From Collinsella stercoris DSM 13279 (lineage in GTDB: Bacteria; Actinomycetota; Coriobacteriia; Coriobacteriales; Coriobacteriaceae), in assembly GCF_020735465.1 (NCBI RefSeq), contig NZ_CP085935.1, positions 1,488,001 through 1,552,000 on the forward strand: 64,000 nucleotides of DNA, read 5' to 3'. The stretch's first letter is position 1. The number at the start of each line of letters is the position of its first letter. The notes beneath the pieces were generated by a model. It saw only the letters and a list, made by a program, of their open reading frames with translations, was not told the origin of the DNA and made no database searches. Position numbers and translations under genes: made by a program. Positions 1 through 9,629 of the stretch are shown in pieces.

Positions 1-1001
<1,001 letters not shown>

Positions 1002-1121
1002 TCAATCCTCCAAATGAGAGATGTGCGATGCCGCTATGCGGATGAGTCGCTATGCCGCGGCGGCGAAAAAAGCGCGGACAGAGATGCGCGCTGAGCGCAT
1101 CCGAGCGCAGACGAAGTGCCG

Positions 1122-1409
1122 TTACTCGACGACGGCGTAGATGTCGTCGGCGCGCATGAGCAGGTAGTCCTCGCCGTCGACCTTGATCTCGTTGCCACCG
1201 AACTTGCCATAGATGACGATGTCGCCCTCGTGGACGTCGAGCGGCATGCGCTCGCCCTTGTCGTTCATCTTGCCAGCGCCCACGGCGATGACGGTGCCGC
1301 GCTGCGGCTTTTCCTGAGCGTTGCTGGCGATGTAGAGACCAGAGGCGGTCTTCTGCTCGGCGGCATCGGGCTTGATCAGAACGCGATCTGCAAGCGGCTT
1401 CAAAGACAT
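1122..1409 (-). CDS. groES: Co-chaperonin GroES (10 kDa)
   Basis: GroES is the heptameric lid of the GroEL chamber. The protein is 95 residues, the usual length, beginning MSLKPLADRVLIKP, with the mobile loop that contacts GroEL at about residues 16-30. The reading frame stays open upstream, but the ATG at 1407-1409 is chosen because it is preceded by a strong AAAGGAGGACAGC ribosome site and fits the family N-terminus. It is first in the groES-groEL pair, with a sigma-70-like promoter about 65 bp upstream. No complete CIRCE (HrcA) operator is visible, only an isolated half-site-like AGCACT near 1530. Confidence 0.97.
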   Translation of the reverse strand: MSLKPLADRVLIKPDAAEQKTASGLYIASNAQEKPQRGTVIAVGAGKMNDKGERMPLDVHEGDIVIYGKFGGNEIKVDGEDYLLMRADDIYAVVE

Positions 1410-1473
1410 GCTGTCCTCCTTTTGCTGGTGCCCGGCGCGCAGCCGGGCATCCCGCGGTTTGTGTACGCGATGA

Positions 1474-1502
1474 ATACTACCCAGCTGTGCGGACTTATAC
1501 AA
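1474..1502 (-). promoter_or_regulatory. Putative sigma-70 promoter of groES-groEL
   Basis: Read on the minus strand, a -35 TTGTAT (1497-1502) and a -10 TAGTAT (1474-1479) are separated by exactly 17 bp. This places the start of transcription about 60 bases before the groES ATG. The assignment rests on sequence match alone. Confidence 0.5.
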
Positions 1503-1555
1503 CGGAAAGGCAAAAAATCTTATGAATCAGCACTTAGATTTCTTTAGTCACCGCA

Positions 1556-2797
1556 TTACCAAGTAGAAAGCAGCCAATCAATGAGGTTCTCTATCCTCAC
1601 ACCCTGCTCCGTTGTTCCAAGACGCACTCTGTCGGCAGTAAGGACCACCTTGGGGAACGAATCGCGCACGAGCGCAAACGGCGCGAGCTCGCGATCGAAT
1701 GTTTCAGGCGCAACGAGCGTTTCCGTCACTTGGATATACATGCGGTCCCCGCGCTTCTCGGCTATGAAATCGATCTCCCCCTTGAGAAGTGAGCCGACCG
1801 TCACGCGATAGCCGCGACGAATGAGCTCGTTGTACACCACGCACTCGATTTGCGCACCAAAATCCTTGGGTGCGAACCCTGTGGCTAGGTTCCTCAGACC
1901 CGTATCCACGGGATAGAACTTGCGCTGGGGCCGCAGCACCTGCTTACCCGCGATGCCCGCCTGCTCGCATTCGCCCAAGATAAACGCGCTCTTGAGCGCC
2001 GCGAGGTAATTGTCGACTGTTTCGATCGTCGTCTTTCTACCGGAGCTCGCCAATGCGTTGACAACGCTCCTGGTGGAATACAGGCATCCGGACGTAGCGA
2101 ATACATAGCGAACGAGCTTGGACAGTAAATCCATGTCGCTTACTTTTGAGTGCATTGCGACATCGTTGAGGATGATGGTGTCACGGATCGATTCGAGAAA
2201 ACGCGTGAGCTGCTCTTCCGTGCGCTGCACCATGCCAAACTGCCCGGGCATGCCACCGTATCTGAGATACTCGGCAAACAGCGCATCCATACCGAGGGAC
2301 TCAGCACCGGCGGCTGCATGAAACTCAACATACTCCGAAAAAGAAAGTGGATGAACGGGGATCTCGACGTATCGCCCACCCAAAAGCGTAGACAGATCCG
2401 ACGAGAGCACGTGGGCGTTCGAGCCGGTGATATATGTATCGACGTTCGGATGCGTGTGGAGCCGACGAACGACCTTCTCCCAGCCCCGCACATCCTGGAT
2501 CTCATCTATGAAAACGTAAAAGGGTTTTGACGGATCGGCGGCGTCAAGCGCAGAGGTTATCTCGGATTCAAGCCAAGCGGCATCCGCATCGAGCGGGACC
2601 CCAAATCCGTCCATGCGACGGTAAAAGATGTTCTCCGGTGCTCCTAGCTCTTCCGAGACTTGTTCGAGCAACAACCTGAGCAGTGTCGACTTACCGCAAC
2701 GGCGAACACCCGTAATCACCTTAATGTCCTGCGAACCACGATACTCCGCAAGGAGCCGCTCATAGCGAGGACGATGAACTGTGTCCTTGAGACGCAT
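1556..2797 (-). CDS. AAA-family ATPase with C-terminal DUF4143 nuclease-like domain
   Basis: A 413-residue protein of the AAA_14/DUF4143 family, common in gut bacteria and archaea and without a firmly established role. The Walker A motif GVRRCGKST is at about 30-38 and the Walker B motif FYVFIDEIQD at about 93-102. The C-terminal part (LKGEIDFIAEKRGDRMYIQV) resembles a PD-(D/E)XK-like fold. The frame extends 11 codons upstream, but the ATG at 2795-2797 has a good GGGAGGTTTC ribosome site and MRLKDTVHRP fits the family start. It is monocistronic. Its upstream DNA holds a phased array of 18-bp palindromes (2812-2949) that probably controls it. Related proteins occur as mobile singletons, so transfer is possible. 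Confidence 0.85.
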   Translation of the reverse strand: MRLKDTVHRPRYERLLAEYRGSQDIKVITGVRRCGKSTLLRLLLEQVSEELGAPENIFYRRMDGFGVPLDADAAWLESEITSALDAADPSKPFYVFIDEIQDVRGWEKVVRRLHTHPNVDTYITGSNAHVLSSDLSTLLGGRYVEIPVHPLSFSEYVEFHAAAGAESLGMDALFAEYLRYGGMPGQFGMVQRTEEQLTRFLESIRDTIILNDVAMHSKVSDMDLLSKLVRYVFATSGCLYSTRSVVNALASSGRKTTIETVDNYLAALKSAFILGECEQAGIAGKQVLRPQRKFYPVDTGLRNLATGFAPKDFGAQIECVVYNELIRRGYRVTVGSLLKGEIDFIAEKRGDRMYIQVTETLVAPETFDRELAPFALVRDSFPKVVLTADRVRLGTTEQGVRIENLIDWLLSTW

Positions 2798-2811
2798 GAA
2801 ACCTCCCAAAA

Positions 2812-2949
2812 TGTCGAGCCAGCTCGACAATCCATGTTTGTATTAACAGATTGTCGGGTTGACTCGACATTTTATCCTTTAATTTTCAAATTATCGAGTT
2901 CACTCGACGTTTCATGACTTTTTTAATGGAATGTCGAGTGAACTGTACC
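2812..2949. promoter_or_regulatory. Array of 18-bp palindromes at exact 40-bp spacing
   Basis: Four sites begin at 2812, 2852, 2892 and 2932. The consensus is TGTCGAGT-NN-ACTCGACA. Site 1 (TGTCGAGC-CA-GCTCGACA) is a perfect palindrome. Sites 2 and 3 have one and two deviations. Site 4 keeps only the left half plus ACT. The 22-bp spacers are AT-rich and unrelated. The array occupies the leader and promoter region of the DUF4143 ATPase and looks like a set of operators on one DNA face (40 bp is close to four helical turns). Confidence 0.75.
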
Positions 2950-3062
2950 CAAGCGCAGGGCGCGCTCTGAGTTCATGTTCGGCAGCGGCAAGGCAGCTGC
3001 GAGAGACGCCGGCCGGCGGCTTACCGGCGTACCGAGAAGCAGAAACTCGGCTGACATGATCT

Positions 3063-3091
3063 AAATCTTGCAATATAGAACTGCAAGATTT
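3063..3091 (-). terminator. Inverted repeat downstream of the amidohydrolase gene
   Basis: A perfect 10-bp stem, AAATCTTGCA / TGCAAGATTT, with a 9-nt loop, 45 bp past the amidohydrolase stop. The position suits a terminator, but there is no clear T-run, so it could be another kind of stem-loop. Confidence 0.4.
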
Positions 3092-3136
3092 GGCTTCATG
3101 GTTGGAAGCTGCCTCCATCCATCAGCACAAAGACGC

Positions 3137-4789
3137 TTATACGCGCTCGAATACCCGCTTGCCTGCCAGGTAGGTGGCCTGGACCTTCGCACCCTGGATC
3201 TCGCTTGCGTCGCACGCGGTGACGTTGCGGTCGAGGACCACGAAGTCCGCCAGGTATCCGGGGGCAATGCGCCCCAGCTCGTGCTCGCGACCCACCGCGG
3301 CAGCACAGCCCGCGGTGTAGATGCGCAGCGCCTCCGCGGCGGAAATGCGCTCGCCGGGCAGCCAGCCGCCCGCCGGCTCAAGGGTAAACGGATCCTGGCG
3401 CGTAACCGCGCAGTACAGCACGTCCATACTCGTCACCGCCGTGATGGGCGAATCGGTGCCAAATGCCTGCGCAACGCCGCGCGCCGCGTAGGTTGCAAAC
3501 GGCCACATGATGCGGCTGCGCTCCTGCCCAAGATCGCGCTCGGGCCCACCCGGGTCGAGCGTGATGTGACCGGGCTGGGAACTTGCGAGCACGTCCAGCT
3601 CGCGCAGGCGGTCGATGTCGCCCGGCAGCAGGTTCTCCAGATGCTCCAAGGTGTTGCGACCTTGGCTGGGCGACCCAAACCGCTCGCGCGCCTCCTCGAA
3701 AATGTCGAGCGCCTCGTGGATGGCACGGTCGCCGATGGTGTGGATGCGCACGGAATGCCCGCGCTCGGCGGCCGCGAGCACCAGTTTTCGCATGCGATCG
3801 GCAGGCACGGTTGGGCGGCCGCAGTCGCCGGGCGTGCGCGCATTGGTGTACGGGTCGGTGAGCCACGCCGTGTGCTGGCTGCTCACCCCGTCGAAGAACT
3901 GCTTGAAACCCGGAGCGCGCAGCAGCGGGAACTCGCCCGTAGCGTAGCGCGCCTGCAGCGCTTCCAGGCGCGATTGGTCGTCGAGCAGCGTGGGGTACAT
4001 ATGCGCGCGCAACGTGAGCTTGCCGGAGCGCGCAAGGGCCTCGTACACATCGTCGCGAATGAAGTCGCAGCCCGGATGCGGCATGAGGGCCATATCGCAG
4101 ATGGATGTGATCCCCTGCTCGGCCATACACGTCATCTGCTCTTCGTAGGCCCGGGCTATGTCACTTTCCGTGAGCCATGCCAAGCAGCGCGGCAAAAGCT
4201 CCATGGCGGCCGCCTCACGGATAATGCCCGTGAGCTCGCCGTTCTCATCCTTGTCATAGCTGCCGCCCTGCGGGGGAACCGAATCACGTGTGACGCCCAG
4301 GGCCTCGAGCGCACGGGAGTTCATCCATAGCGTGTGCCCGTCGCCGGAGTACATCACGCATGGGCGATCGGGGAACGCCGCGTCGAGCGAGCGCTTGGTG
4401 GGTGGGACTGGCGGGTCCCAGCGGTAATCACGCCACCCCTGCGTAACCACCCAGGCGTGGCCCGGCAGGCCCTCGGCAAACGCACGCGTGCGCTTAACCA
4501 GCTCGGCCTCGCTGGTGCCCATGTGCATGAGCAAATAAGGGGACTCGCCAAGCGCCGTATGAAAGAAGTGTAGGTGGGCGTCGTGAAAGCCGGGGCAAAT
4601 GAACACATTGCCAAAGTCGTGAACCGGCGTGAACGCCGGGCAGGCGGCGCGAACGTCCTCGAATGCGCCCACATGCACCACGCGCTCCCCCGCCACGGCG
4701 AACGCCAACGGCCGAGCAGCGCACTCCCCTACTGCGCTCGTAAAGACGCGCGTAGACGTAACGATGTAATCGGGCCGTTCGAGTTCCAT
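3137..4789 (-). CDS. Amidohydrolase, YtcJ-like (amidohydrolase family 3)
   Basis: A 550-residue metal-dependent hydrolase of the amidohydrolase superfamily. The metal-binding HDAHLH is at 69-74, and the C-terminal part ends with the family signature segment GYLADFVVLDRN. YtcJ-type proteins hydrolyse C-N bonds, but the substrates of most are unknown, so no specific reaction is claimed. There is no signal peptide, so it is probably cytosolic. The ATG at 4787-4789 has GGGAG five to six bases upstream. The gene stands alone: tRNA-Thr lies upstream and a 10-bp inverted repeat follows the stop. Confidence 0.88.
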   Translation of the reverse strand: MELERPDYIVTSTRVFTSAVGECAARPLAFAVAGERVVHVGAFEDVRAACPAFTPVHDFGNVFICPGFHDAHLHFFHTALGESPYLLMHMGTSEAELVKRTRAFAEGLPGHAWVVTQGWRDYRWDPPVPPTKRSLDAAFPDRPCVMYSGDGHTLWMNSRALEALGVTRDSVPPQGGSYDKDENGELTGIIREAAAMELLPRCLAWLTESDIARAYEEQMTCMAEQGITSICDMALMPHPGCDFIRDDVYEALARSGKLTLRAHMYPTLLDDQSRLEALQARYATGEFPLLRAPGFKQFFDGVSSQHTAWLTDPYTNARTPGDCGRPTVPADRMRKLVLAAAERGHSVRIHTIGDRAIHEALDIFEEARERFGSPSQGRNTLEHLENLLPGDIDRLRELDVLASSQPGHITLDPGGPERDLGQERSRIMWPFATYAARGVAQAFGTDSPITAVTSMDVLYCAVTRQDPFTLEPAGGWLPGERISAAEALRIYTAGCAAAVGREHELGRIAPGYLADFVVLDRNVTACDASEIQGAKVQATYLAGKRVFERV

Positions 4790-4969
4790 GGTGGGCTCCC
4801 GCCTGTCTTTGCTTGCGCGCCAGGCGCAACAATTCGCCCGTCTCCTGCATTACGCGAGCATGTTCGATTCTACGACAGAAATCACCCCGAGATCGCACGG
4901 GCCCAGGCGCCCATCGGTCGATTGCCAGATGTAAACCGCGTAAGGCGGCGTATCCAAAATAACAGCGCA

Positions 4970-5008
4970 AAATACAAAACAGGCCAGACGCACGAGACAT
5001 CTGACCTG
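4970..5008 (-). terminator. Rho-independent terminator of tRNA-Thr
   Basis: Read on the minus strand, an 11-bp stem (CAGGTCAGATG / CGTCTGGCCTG, two G-T pairs) with a 7-nt loop is followed by TTTTGTATTTT. It begins about 10 bp after the tRNA 3' end. Confidence 0.8.
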
Positions 5009-5018
5009 CTAATTTCGA

Positions 5019-5094
5019 TGGAGCCAGCGACCGGGCTCGAACCGGTGACCCCCGCTTTACGAGAGCGGTGCTCTGCCAACTGAGCTACGCTGGC
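5019..5094 (-). tRNA. tRNA-Thr (anticodon CGT)
   Basis: A 76-nt cloverleaf on the minus strand. The acceptor stem is GCCAGCG / CGCTGGC with discriminator T and an encoded CCA end. The D arm contains AGCTCAGTTGGCAGAGC. The anticodon stem is CCGCT / AGCGG with loop CTCGTAA, giving anticodon CGT, which reads ACG (Thr). The T arm is CCGGTTCGAGCCCGG. It is followed by a strong terminator. Confidence 0.95.
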
Positions 5095-5195
5095 GGTTCC
5101 ATGGGCGATGCGCAGCCATGTGCGCACCGACGATTGACTAGTGTACGTGGAAACCCGCCCGTGCGCAAGTGCCCAACACGGCCCAGCGGAAAAAA

Positions 5196-6017
5196 TTATG
5201 CGGACTGAGCCAAACGACGGACTACACCCAGCGCGATGTTCTGCGTGGCCTCAGCTGCGGCGTTCGCGGCCTCAAGGACCTCGGCATGGTTGTTGTCGGC
5301 ACGACCGGCCTTGTTGGTCACGAGCGTGAGGCCCAGGACCTCCATACCCAGGGCGCGCGCCATGATGGTCTCGCACACCGTGGACATGCCCACGTAGTCC
5401 GCCTCAAAGCTCGCCAGCATGCGGATCTCGGCGGCCGTCTCGTACGTGGGGCCGAGCAGGCCAACATAGGTGCCCTCGGCAAGCTCGACGCCCACCTCGG
5501 CCGCGGCGTCGCGCGCGAGGTCGGACAGGTAGCTGGAATACGCGCCCGCCATGGGGACGAACGGCGCCTCGAGCTCCGCGGCCGCAGCGCCCTCGGCACT
5601 TGCCAAGGGATTACGGCCCGTCAGGTTGACCTGGTCGGTGATGAGGCCCACCGTGCCGGGCTCGACGTCGCGCACGGCGCCCGAGGCGCAGCTCAGCATG
5701 ATGCTGCGGCAGCCCAGCTTATGCGCATGGCGCACGAGCGACGTGACCTCAAGGGCGTCGTAGCCCTGATACATATGGATACGGCCGGGATACACCACCA
5801 CGGGCACGTCGTCGATCTCGCCCACGAGCACCTCGTACCGGTGGCCCGCAACGGGAATCGCCTCGGCCGGGAAGCCCTCGATGTCGCTATACGGAATGTG
5901 GCGCACCACGCGCACGCGCCCGGCGAGGGCACCCAGGCCGCTGCCCAGCACGATAGCGAGCGGATGCTCGACCGTGGGCTTGCAGTGCTCTGCCATCTTC
6001 TCAAACGTCGTTTCCAT
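5196..6017 (-). CDS. punA: Purine nucleoside phosphorylase (trimeric, PNP class I)
   Basis: Phosphorolysis of (deoxy)inosine and guanosine to free base and (deoxy)ribose-1-phosphate in purine salvage. The protein is 273 residues. The phosphate-binding GSGLGALA is at 25-32, GRIHMYQGYD at about 78-87, and the nucleoside-pocket segment GPTYETAAEIRM matches the trimeric GPSFETPAEIR family motif. The frame extends far upstream, but METTFEKM at 6017 has an AAAGGA ribosome site eight bases away and the normal family length. The gene is followed at once by TAATTTTTT with no clear hairpin. It appears monocistronic. The class is clear; exact substrate preference is inferred. Confidence 0.93.
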   Translation of the reverse strand: METTFEKMAEHCKPTVEHPLAIVLGSGLGALAGRVRVVRHIPYSDIEGFPAEAIPVAGHRYEVLVGEIDDVPVVVYPGRIHMYQGYDALEVTSLVRHAHKLGCRSIMLSCASGAVRDVEPGTVGLITDQVNLTGRNPLASAEGAAAAELEAPFVPMAGAYSSYLSDLARDAAAEVGVELAEGTYVGLLGPTYETAAEIRMLASFEADYVGMSTVCETIMARALGMEVLGLTLVTNKAGRADNNHAEVLEAANAAAEATQNIALGVVRRLAQSA

Positions 6018-6229
6018 GAGTCGTCCTTTCCTCCGCGCGCGGGCGCGCATTGGCACTCGATCACGCCTCCAGCATAGCAAGACGCCCGCCGTCCGCCCGC
6101 GCAAAACTCGCGAGCGGCGCGACGGGCGCGCAAAGAATCGGTCGATTGTCCAGAACCTCAGGTCGCCTTTCAAGCAGTCGGAACATGCTCCCGCAGCTTG
6201 ACGGCATAGGCCCCAGCGCGAACGGCGCG

Positions 6230-7402
6230 TTACGCGTACAGGCCGTACACCGTGAGATCGGCCTTGGCAAAGAGCTCGTTGACGTAGGCGGTCCAATCCT
6301 TGTTCGCATCCGCTGCCTTGGTGGCATACTCCTGATACGCAACGGCATACGCCTTTTGCGCCTGGACATACGAGGCCGAGTCCGCAGTGAACGTTTCGCC
6401 GGCAAGCGCGGACGCATACGCGCCGTCCTCACTCGCCCACGTGCCGGCCTCCTCATCCCACTCATCGCCGGCAAGGTCGATGATATAAGCGGCGTACTCG
6501 GAAGAGGTCGCGTTCTTGTCGCCGTTCTCGGGCTCCGCGGGCGCCTCGGGCATCTTGGGAGCGTCCTTCACCACGGTCTGGTAGAACTTCTGGATGATCA
6601 CCTGCTCGCGCACGATATCCTTGGCCTGATCCTCGCTCACCTGGTACTGGTCGGCGATCACCTCGAAGTCCGAGGTGCCCAGCGTCTCTTCGGCAGCGGT
6701 TGCAAGCTCATCGTCATCCACCGTGATCCCCTGCTTCTCCGCCTCGGCGAGCAGGATCTGGTTGCGCGCATAGGCGACGATCATCTCGGCGGACGGGGCG
6801 GGGTACGTGTCGTCGTCGCCCTTCACGCTGTCGAGGCTGTACTTGCTCTCGATGGCCTGGCGAGCGCTGATGGTGTTGGTCTTCCCATCCTTGGTCCACG
6901 TGGCGACCGTCGTGTCGAGCTGCTCCTCGGTGATCATGGAGGAGTCGAGGCCCTTCGACCCCAAACCGCCCGAACCGAGCACGTAACCGAGCACCGCCGC
7001 GACGATCACGGCGATAACCGCGATGGCGATATACATCTTGTGACGGTTACCCGAGGCGGCGGGACGGGACGGAGCGATGGGGGAATCGGCCGAATGGTCG
7101 CGAACAGGCCCCTTGTCGGCATCCGCGTCGGATCGCGCATCGCGATCCGCGCCCGCGGCCTCATCTGAGCGCCCTGCAGGCTTGCGCACGCCTTCGAGCA
7201 GCTCGGGGTCGGCCTCGGTCTCGCGATCCGCATCGCGCGCAGCGGTCTTGCCCGAGATGTCCTCCGCGGTCAGGCCCTCGTGGACCTCCATCTCGATATC
7301 GTCCTCCGGATCGCCGTTCGGGCCCTCACCGCGTCCGATGACCTCGATGCCATCGATGTACTCGTTGTCCTCGGAATCATCCTTCTTCATGATCAGACCC
7401 AT
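6230..7402 (-). CDS. Membrane-anchored SurA-like N-domain protein
   Basis: A 390-residue protein. An acidic, low-complexity cytoplasmic N-terminus (1-120) is followed by one transmembrane helix (about 123-142, MYIAIAVIAVIVAAVLGYVLG), then an extracytoplasmic helical part. In that part the segment IVAYARNQILLAEAEKQGI and the following helices resemble the chaperone N-domain of SurA/PrsA foldases. No parvulin isomerase domain is evident, so a chaperone-like or envelope-folding role is only inferred. The start at 7402 has AAAGGAG eight bases upstream; the alternative ATG four codons later lacks one. A similar architecture (acidic tail, one helix, helical outside domain) recurs in the TPR protein at 27789-28844. 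Confidence 0.7.
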   Translation of the reverse strand: MGLIMKKDDSEDNEYIDGIEVIGRGEGPNGDPEDDIEMEVHEGLTAEDISGKTAARDADRETEADPELLEGVRKPAGRSDEAAGADRDARSDADADKGPVRDHSADSPIAPSRPAASGNRHKMYIAIAVIAVIVAAVLGYVLGSGGLGSKGLDSSMITEEQLDTTVATWTKDGKTNTISARQAIESKYSLDSVKGDDDTYPAPSAEMIVAYARNQILLAEAEKQGITVDDDELATAAEETLGTSDFEVIADQYQVSEDQAKDIVREQVIIQKFYQTVVKDAPKMPEAPAEPENGDKNATSSEYAAYIIDLAGDEWDEEAGTWASEDGAYASALAGETFTADSASYVQAQKAYAVAYQEYATKAADANKDWTAYVNELFAKADLTVYGLYA

Positions 7403-7589
7403 GCGGTCCGCTCCTTTCTTGAGCGCTCGTGCGCCGCCATGCGGCCACGACGCTCCTTGGTAACAACAAGAGGATACGCCGGCGCGCAGCGCATCCCCTT
7501 TAAGGTTTGCTTAACTCCCCGCACATCACCCCGACTCCAAGCGCCAAGCGCCGCAGCAGGGCACACGCTCCTGCGCCTCGTAACGCGCA

Positions 7590-7675
7590 TTGGTGCCGCA
7601 GGTCGGGGCGAAAGAGGAGGGTACCGCGCCTTGCGTGCGGGCACGTGCGATTGAACCCCGAGATGCGGCGCCCAA
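7590..7675. repeat. Structured palindromic element, copy A
   Basis: An imperfect inverted repeat. Outer arms GGTGCCGCA-GG-TCGGGG and CCCCGA-GA-TGCGGCGCC pair around a conserved purine internal loop. The apical part reads GCGAAAGAGGAGG, a small GC-rich hairpin, then GTGCGATTGAAC. It is the same element as copies B to E. With copy B it fills the 382-bp space between the SurA-like gene and isocitrate dehydrogenase; nothing else recognisable lies there. Confidence 0.75.
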
Positions 7676-7684
7676 GCGAACACG

Positions 7685-7791
7685 CGCGTAGCGCCTCAAG
7701 TGCCGTAGATTGGCGCGAAAGAGGAGGGAAGCGTACGAAGGTACGCGACCGACGATTGAACGCCAAGGTACGGTGCTTGAGGTGCTACGCG
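7685..7791. repeat. Structured palindromic element, copy B
   Basis: The best-formed copy. Stem CGCGTAGCGCCTCAAG pairs with CTTGAGGTGCTACGCG. It continues through CCGTA / TACGG, a GA/GG internal loop, and TTGGCG / CGCCAA. The apical region has CGAAAGAGGAGG, a perfect hairpin GCGTAC-GAAG-GTACGC, and CGATTGAACG. The base of the stem runs into the last codons and stop of isocitrate dehydrogenase, so the element would form the 3' end of that mRNA. Confidence 0.8.
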
Positions 7792-8870
7792 AGGTGGGAG
7801 ATGACGGCGTCGGCGTATGCCTGCGTCCCCACAGCGCCCTCGGCGCTGCCGGTGAGCGCGCGCTGCACGTCGCCCGTCACCTGCGAACCCTCGGCGAGCG
7901 TGGCGCGCACGGCGGCGCGGATGCGCTCGGCGGCGTCCGTCTCGCCCAGGTGGTCGAGCAGCATGGCGGCAGAGAGGATCTCGGCCGTGGGGTTGGCGAT
8001 GTCCTTGCCCGCGATATCTGGGGCGCTGCCGTGCGTGGGCTCAAAGATCGCCACGTCCGCGCCGATGTTGGCACCGGGCGCCATGCCGAGGCCGCCCACC
8101 AGGCCGGCGCACAGGTCGCTCACGATGTCGCCGTACAGATTCAGGCACACGAGCACGTCGAAATCGTGCGGCTCCTGCACAAGGCCCATGCAGGTGGCGT
8201 CCACGATCTTGTCGTTGAACTCGATATCCGGATACCGCTCGGCGACCTCGCGCGCAATGCGCAGGTACAGACCGTCCGTGGCCTTCATGATGTTGGCCTT
8301 GTGCACGCACGTGACCTTCTTGCGACCGCAGCGGCGGGCGTACTCAAACGCGTACTCCACGATACGGCGGGACCGGGCGATGGAAATCGGCTTGATCGAG
8401 ATGGCGGAATCGGCGGCGAACGGCTTTTGGCCCGACGCCTCGACCAACTTGCTCAGCTCGACGACCTCAGGAGAGCCCTCATCGAACTCGATGCCGGCGT
8501 ACAGGTCCTCGGTGTTCTCGCGCACGATCACCAGGTCGATGTCGCGATACCGGGAACCGTCGCCGGGTTGCGACAGGCAGGGGCGCACACAGGCGTACAG
8601 GTCGAACTCCTTGCGCAGGGCGACGTTGACGCTGCGGAAACCCGTGCCGACGGGCGTGGTGATGGGGCCCTTGATGGCCACCTTGGTGGCGCGCACCGCC
8701 TCGAGCACGTGCTCGGGCAGGGGCGTTCCGTACTCGCCCATCACGCCGGCGCCGGCGTCCTGCACGTTCCAATTGATCTGGACGCCCGTCGCCTCGACCA
8801 CGCGGCGCATGGCGCTCGTGATCTCGGGTCCGATGCCGTCACCGGGAATCAGTACGACGTCGTGGGTCAT
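7785..8870 (-). CDS. Isocitrate dehydrogenase, NAD-type (isocitrate/isopropylmalate family)
   Basis: Oxidative decarboxylation of a beta-hydroxyacid, most likely isocitrate to 2-oxoglutarate. The protein is 361 residues, beginning [17 protein letters not shown]. It has the metal and substrate segments [13 protein letters not shown] and [19 protein letters not shown], and the coenzyme region [18 protein letters not shown]. The short single-domain form matches NAD-dependent isocitrate dehydrogenases and homoisocitrate or isopropylmalate relatives. With no leu genes nearby, isocitrate is favoured but not proven. Its ATG follows three bases after the stop of the HEAT-like gene, whose last codons supply the GAGGAG ribosome site, so the two are translationally coupled. 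Confidence 0.85.
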   Translation of the reverse strand: MTHDVVLIPGDGIGPEITSAMRRVVEATGVQINWNVQDAGAGVMGEYGTPLPEHVLEAVRATKVAIKGPITTPVGTGFRSVNVALRKEFDLYACVRPCLSQPGDGSRYRDIDLVIVRENTEDLYAGIEFDEGSPEVVELSKLVEASGQKPFAADSAISIKPISIARSRRIVEYAFEYARRCGRKKVTCVHKANIMKATDGLYLRIAREVAERYPDIEFNDKIVDATCMGLVQEPHDFDVLVCLNLYGDIVSDLCAGLVGGLGMAPGANIGADVAIFEPTHGSAPDIAGKDIANPTAEILSAAMLLDHLGETDAAERIRAAVRATLAEGSQVTGDVQRALTGSAEGAVGTQAYADAVISHLA

Positions 8871-8873
8871 GGT

Positions 8874-9569
8874 CTACTCCTCGTCCTCGTCGTCCGCATT
8901 GCTCTTCTTGGCGCGCACGCGCTTTTGGGGGTTGTCCAACTTGAAGCGCTTGACGAGCGCATCGTAGATCTCGCGCGAACGAACGCGCAGGTAGCTGCCC
9001 TTGCCGTTCTCGGCATCGAACTGCAGGCGACCGGCAAGCTCCGCCGCCACGGAACCGGCGATCTGCCCATGGGCAAACGCGAAGAGCAGCGCGAGCATAT
9101 CGCGGTACTCGAGGTCGCCGTGGTAGCACTGGATCGCCTCGTCGACGATGGGCCACACCTTCTCGGAGCGGCGGCGCTCGGTTGCGCCCCACACCGTCAG
9201 GAAGCGGAAGGCCGACAGACGCAGCGGGGCGGAGATCTCATCGAACAGGGCGGACTCGGCCCCCTCGTACGCGGCGCCGCACTCCTTGGCGTTGCCCGGG
9301 GCGAGCAGCGTCAGGGCGTCGAGAACCTCCCAACGCGTCTGCGCCTCGGGGCGGTACAGGGCGTCGACGAGCTGCTCGATAAAGGGAACGAGCATCTCGG
9401 GCTCGCGCTGGGCGAGCAGGTTGACCACGCGAGCGGCGAGCTGGCGCGTGCGGCGGCTCGAGCTCGACAGGTCGTCGATGAGGGCCGAGAGCGCATCGGC
9501 GCTGTTCTCAACGCTCGCGAGGCGGGCGGCCTCCTCGGGGGTCAGCTCGACGGCGGATTCTTCTGCCAT
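8874..9569 (-). CDS. HEAT-repeat-like helical protein of unknown function
   Basis: A 231-residue, all-helical, acidic protein with repeated helix pairs rich in Leu/Ala (for example [20 protein letters not shown] and the following [13 protein letters not shown] segments) that look like HEAT/ARM repeats. The C-terminus is highly charged ([10 protein letters not shown]). No catalytic motif is visible, so a scaffold or binding role is inferred only. The frame extends 16 codons upstream, but [14 protein letters not shown] at 9569 has GAGG seven bases away. It sits directly upstream of isocitrate dehydrogenase and downstream of a small membrane protein. Confidence 0.65.
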   Translation of the reverse strand: MAEESAVELTPEEAARLASVENSADALSALIDDLSSSSRRTRQLAARVVNLLAQREPEMLVPFIEQLVDALYRPEAQTRWEVLDALTLLAPGNAKECGAAYEGAESALFDEISAPLRLSAFRFLTVWGATERRRSEKVWPIVDEAIQCYHGDLEYRDMLALLFAFAHGQIAGSVAAELAGRLQFDAENGKGSYLRVRSREIYDALVKRFKLDNPQKRVRAKKSNADDEDEE

Positions 9570-9629
9570 GTTCGTACCTCGTGTCTTTCTTACCGAAGAT
9601 GTACTTTTCATTACCAAGGCGCCCGAGCG

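Noticed and set aside
1520-1545. CIRCE (HrcA) operator before groES
   Set aside because: Only one AGCACT-like half is present; the inverted partner is missing.
7600-7660. Small peptide genes in the structured elements (GAGGAGG followed by short frames ending at TGA)
   Set aside because: Frames and start codons are not conserved between copies, while stem pairing is, so structure explains the sequence better.
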